Shown one piece after another: positions 5,090 through 5,484 of a stretch of 5,484 nucleotides of DNA. Numbering within the stretch: the stretch's first letter is position 1; each line of letters starts with the position of its first letter. The translations under genes and the position numbers were made by a program. Location of the stretch: contig JABMQV010000465.1 in NCBI GenBank assembly GCA_013203065.1, forward strand, positions 1 through 5,484, in the 5' to 3' direction. The notes beneath the pieces were generated by a model. It ran no database searches, was not told the DNA's origin, and saw only the letters and a program-made list of their open reading frames with translations. The DNA is from Desulfobacteraceae bacterium. Lineage in GTDB: Bacteria > Desulfobacterota > DSM-4660 > Desulfatiglandales > Desulfatiglandaceae.

Positions 5090-5484
5090 CTCCAAGGGAC
5101 CAGAAATTATACCTGCTCTTGCTTGCTCCGGTCCTACTGGTACTCCTGTTGTTTATAGCGGCACCCGTTTGCCAGTCGATCTTCCTCAGCCTCCAGCGAA
5201 ATATCATCGCCTTACCGCAACTCAAGAATCCGTTTGTGGGTTTGGACAACTTCGCGGAACTCCTCAGAGACCCGGTCGCCCGTCACTCTTTCTTGATCAC
5301 CGCATTTTTTGTGGCCACCACCACATTCTTTGAGCTCCTGATCGGCCTCCTCATAGCCCTTCTCATCAACCATCGTTTTCCCGGTCGTGGCACGCTCAGG
5401 GCTTGTGTGCTGATACCTTGGGCCATCCCCACGGTTGTCTCGGCACAGATGTGGCGATTTCTGTTCAACGATGCCTATGGAATG
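5086..5484 (+). CDS. ABC sugar-type transporter permease, MalF/UgpA-like (N-terminal part, runs off the window)
   Basis: The frame opens with GTG at 5086, sharing GTGA with the stop of the binding-protein gene, and stays open through the last base, giving 133 residues without a stop. It is an inner-membrane subunit of a carbohydrate ABC importer (BPD_transp_1 family). Visible parts are a first membrane helix at about 8-34 (LYLLLLAPVLLVLLLF...), a periplasmic segment with the typical FVGLDNF (50-56), a second helix at about 69-94, and the block FPGRGTLRACVLIPWAIPTV (98-117) leading into a third helix and MWRFLFNDAYGM, all characteristic of MalF/UgpA-type permeases. The conserved EAA loop for the ATPase should lie beyond the window. 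The start depends on translational coupling, since GGGAG (5068-5072) is 13 nt away. A second permease and an ATPase probably follow. Confidence 0.92.
   Translation, partial: MTPRDQKLYLLLLAPVLLVLLLFIAAPVCQSIFLSLQRNIIALPQLKNPFVGLDNFAELLRDPVARHSFLITAFFVATTTFFELLIGLLIALLINHRFPGRGTLRACVLIPWAIPTVVSAQMWRFLFNDAYGM

Noticed and set aside
1..5484. CRISPR array, tRNA or rRNA gene
   Set aside because: No regularly spaced repeats with unique spacers, no cloverleaf with T-loop sequence and no rRNA-like conserved blocks were seen by eye.

Overview
The window reads as bacterial chromosomal DNA of moderate GC content from a Gram-negative (diderm) organism. The diderm call rests on the extracytoplasmic solute-binding protein, which has a signal peptidase I type leader (A-W-A before D) and no lipobox cysteine. 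The mix of an MtaA/CmuA-type UroD-family protein, an amidohydrolase_2 protein and TTCCATTATTCCA-type intergenic repeats suggests an anaerobic Desulfobacterota (former Deltaproteobacteria) lineage. That is an inference from gene content and not a phylogenetic result.

Layout. Positions 1-352 are AT-richer and hold no gene I can support, only small palindromes, a candidate promoter and a tandem octamer. Two + strand genes follow: a fumarylacetoacetate-hydrolase (FAH) family enzyme (353-1135) and a UroD-fold, zinc-motif methyltransferase-like protein (1209-2285). They lie about 70 bp apart and probably form one transcript. An amidohydrolase_2 metalloenzyme (3261 down to 2320) runs towards them on the - strand. 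The 34 bp between the two convergent stops is almost filled by an inverted repeat. A 538-bp divergent intergenic region (3262-3799) then carries a plausible - strand promoter, a hairpin framed by A and T tracts, a TTCCATTATTCCA repeat cluster and a CTCGATA pair spaced 20 bp apart. On its right, reading +, begins an ABC sugar-type importer operon: a periplasmic binding protein (3800-5089) and the first 133 codons of a MalF/UgpA-type permease, which overlaps it by 4 nt and runs off the window end.

How the genes may work together. The three enzymes look like a small-molecule catabolic set: a hydrolase or decarboxylase for keto/enol acids (FAH), a possible cobalamin- or zinc-dependent methyl-transfer step (UroD family), and a metal-dependent hydrolase or decarboxylase (amidohydrolase_2). 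The adjacent importer could supply the substrate, for example a methylated or glycosidic compound. Nothing in the sequence identifies that substrate, so the pathway link is a hypothesis from adjacency. I see no RNA genes, CRISPR arrays or complete mobile elements, and no broken genes apart from the window-edge truncation of the permease.
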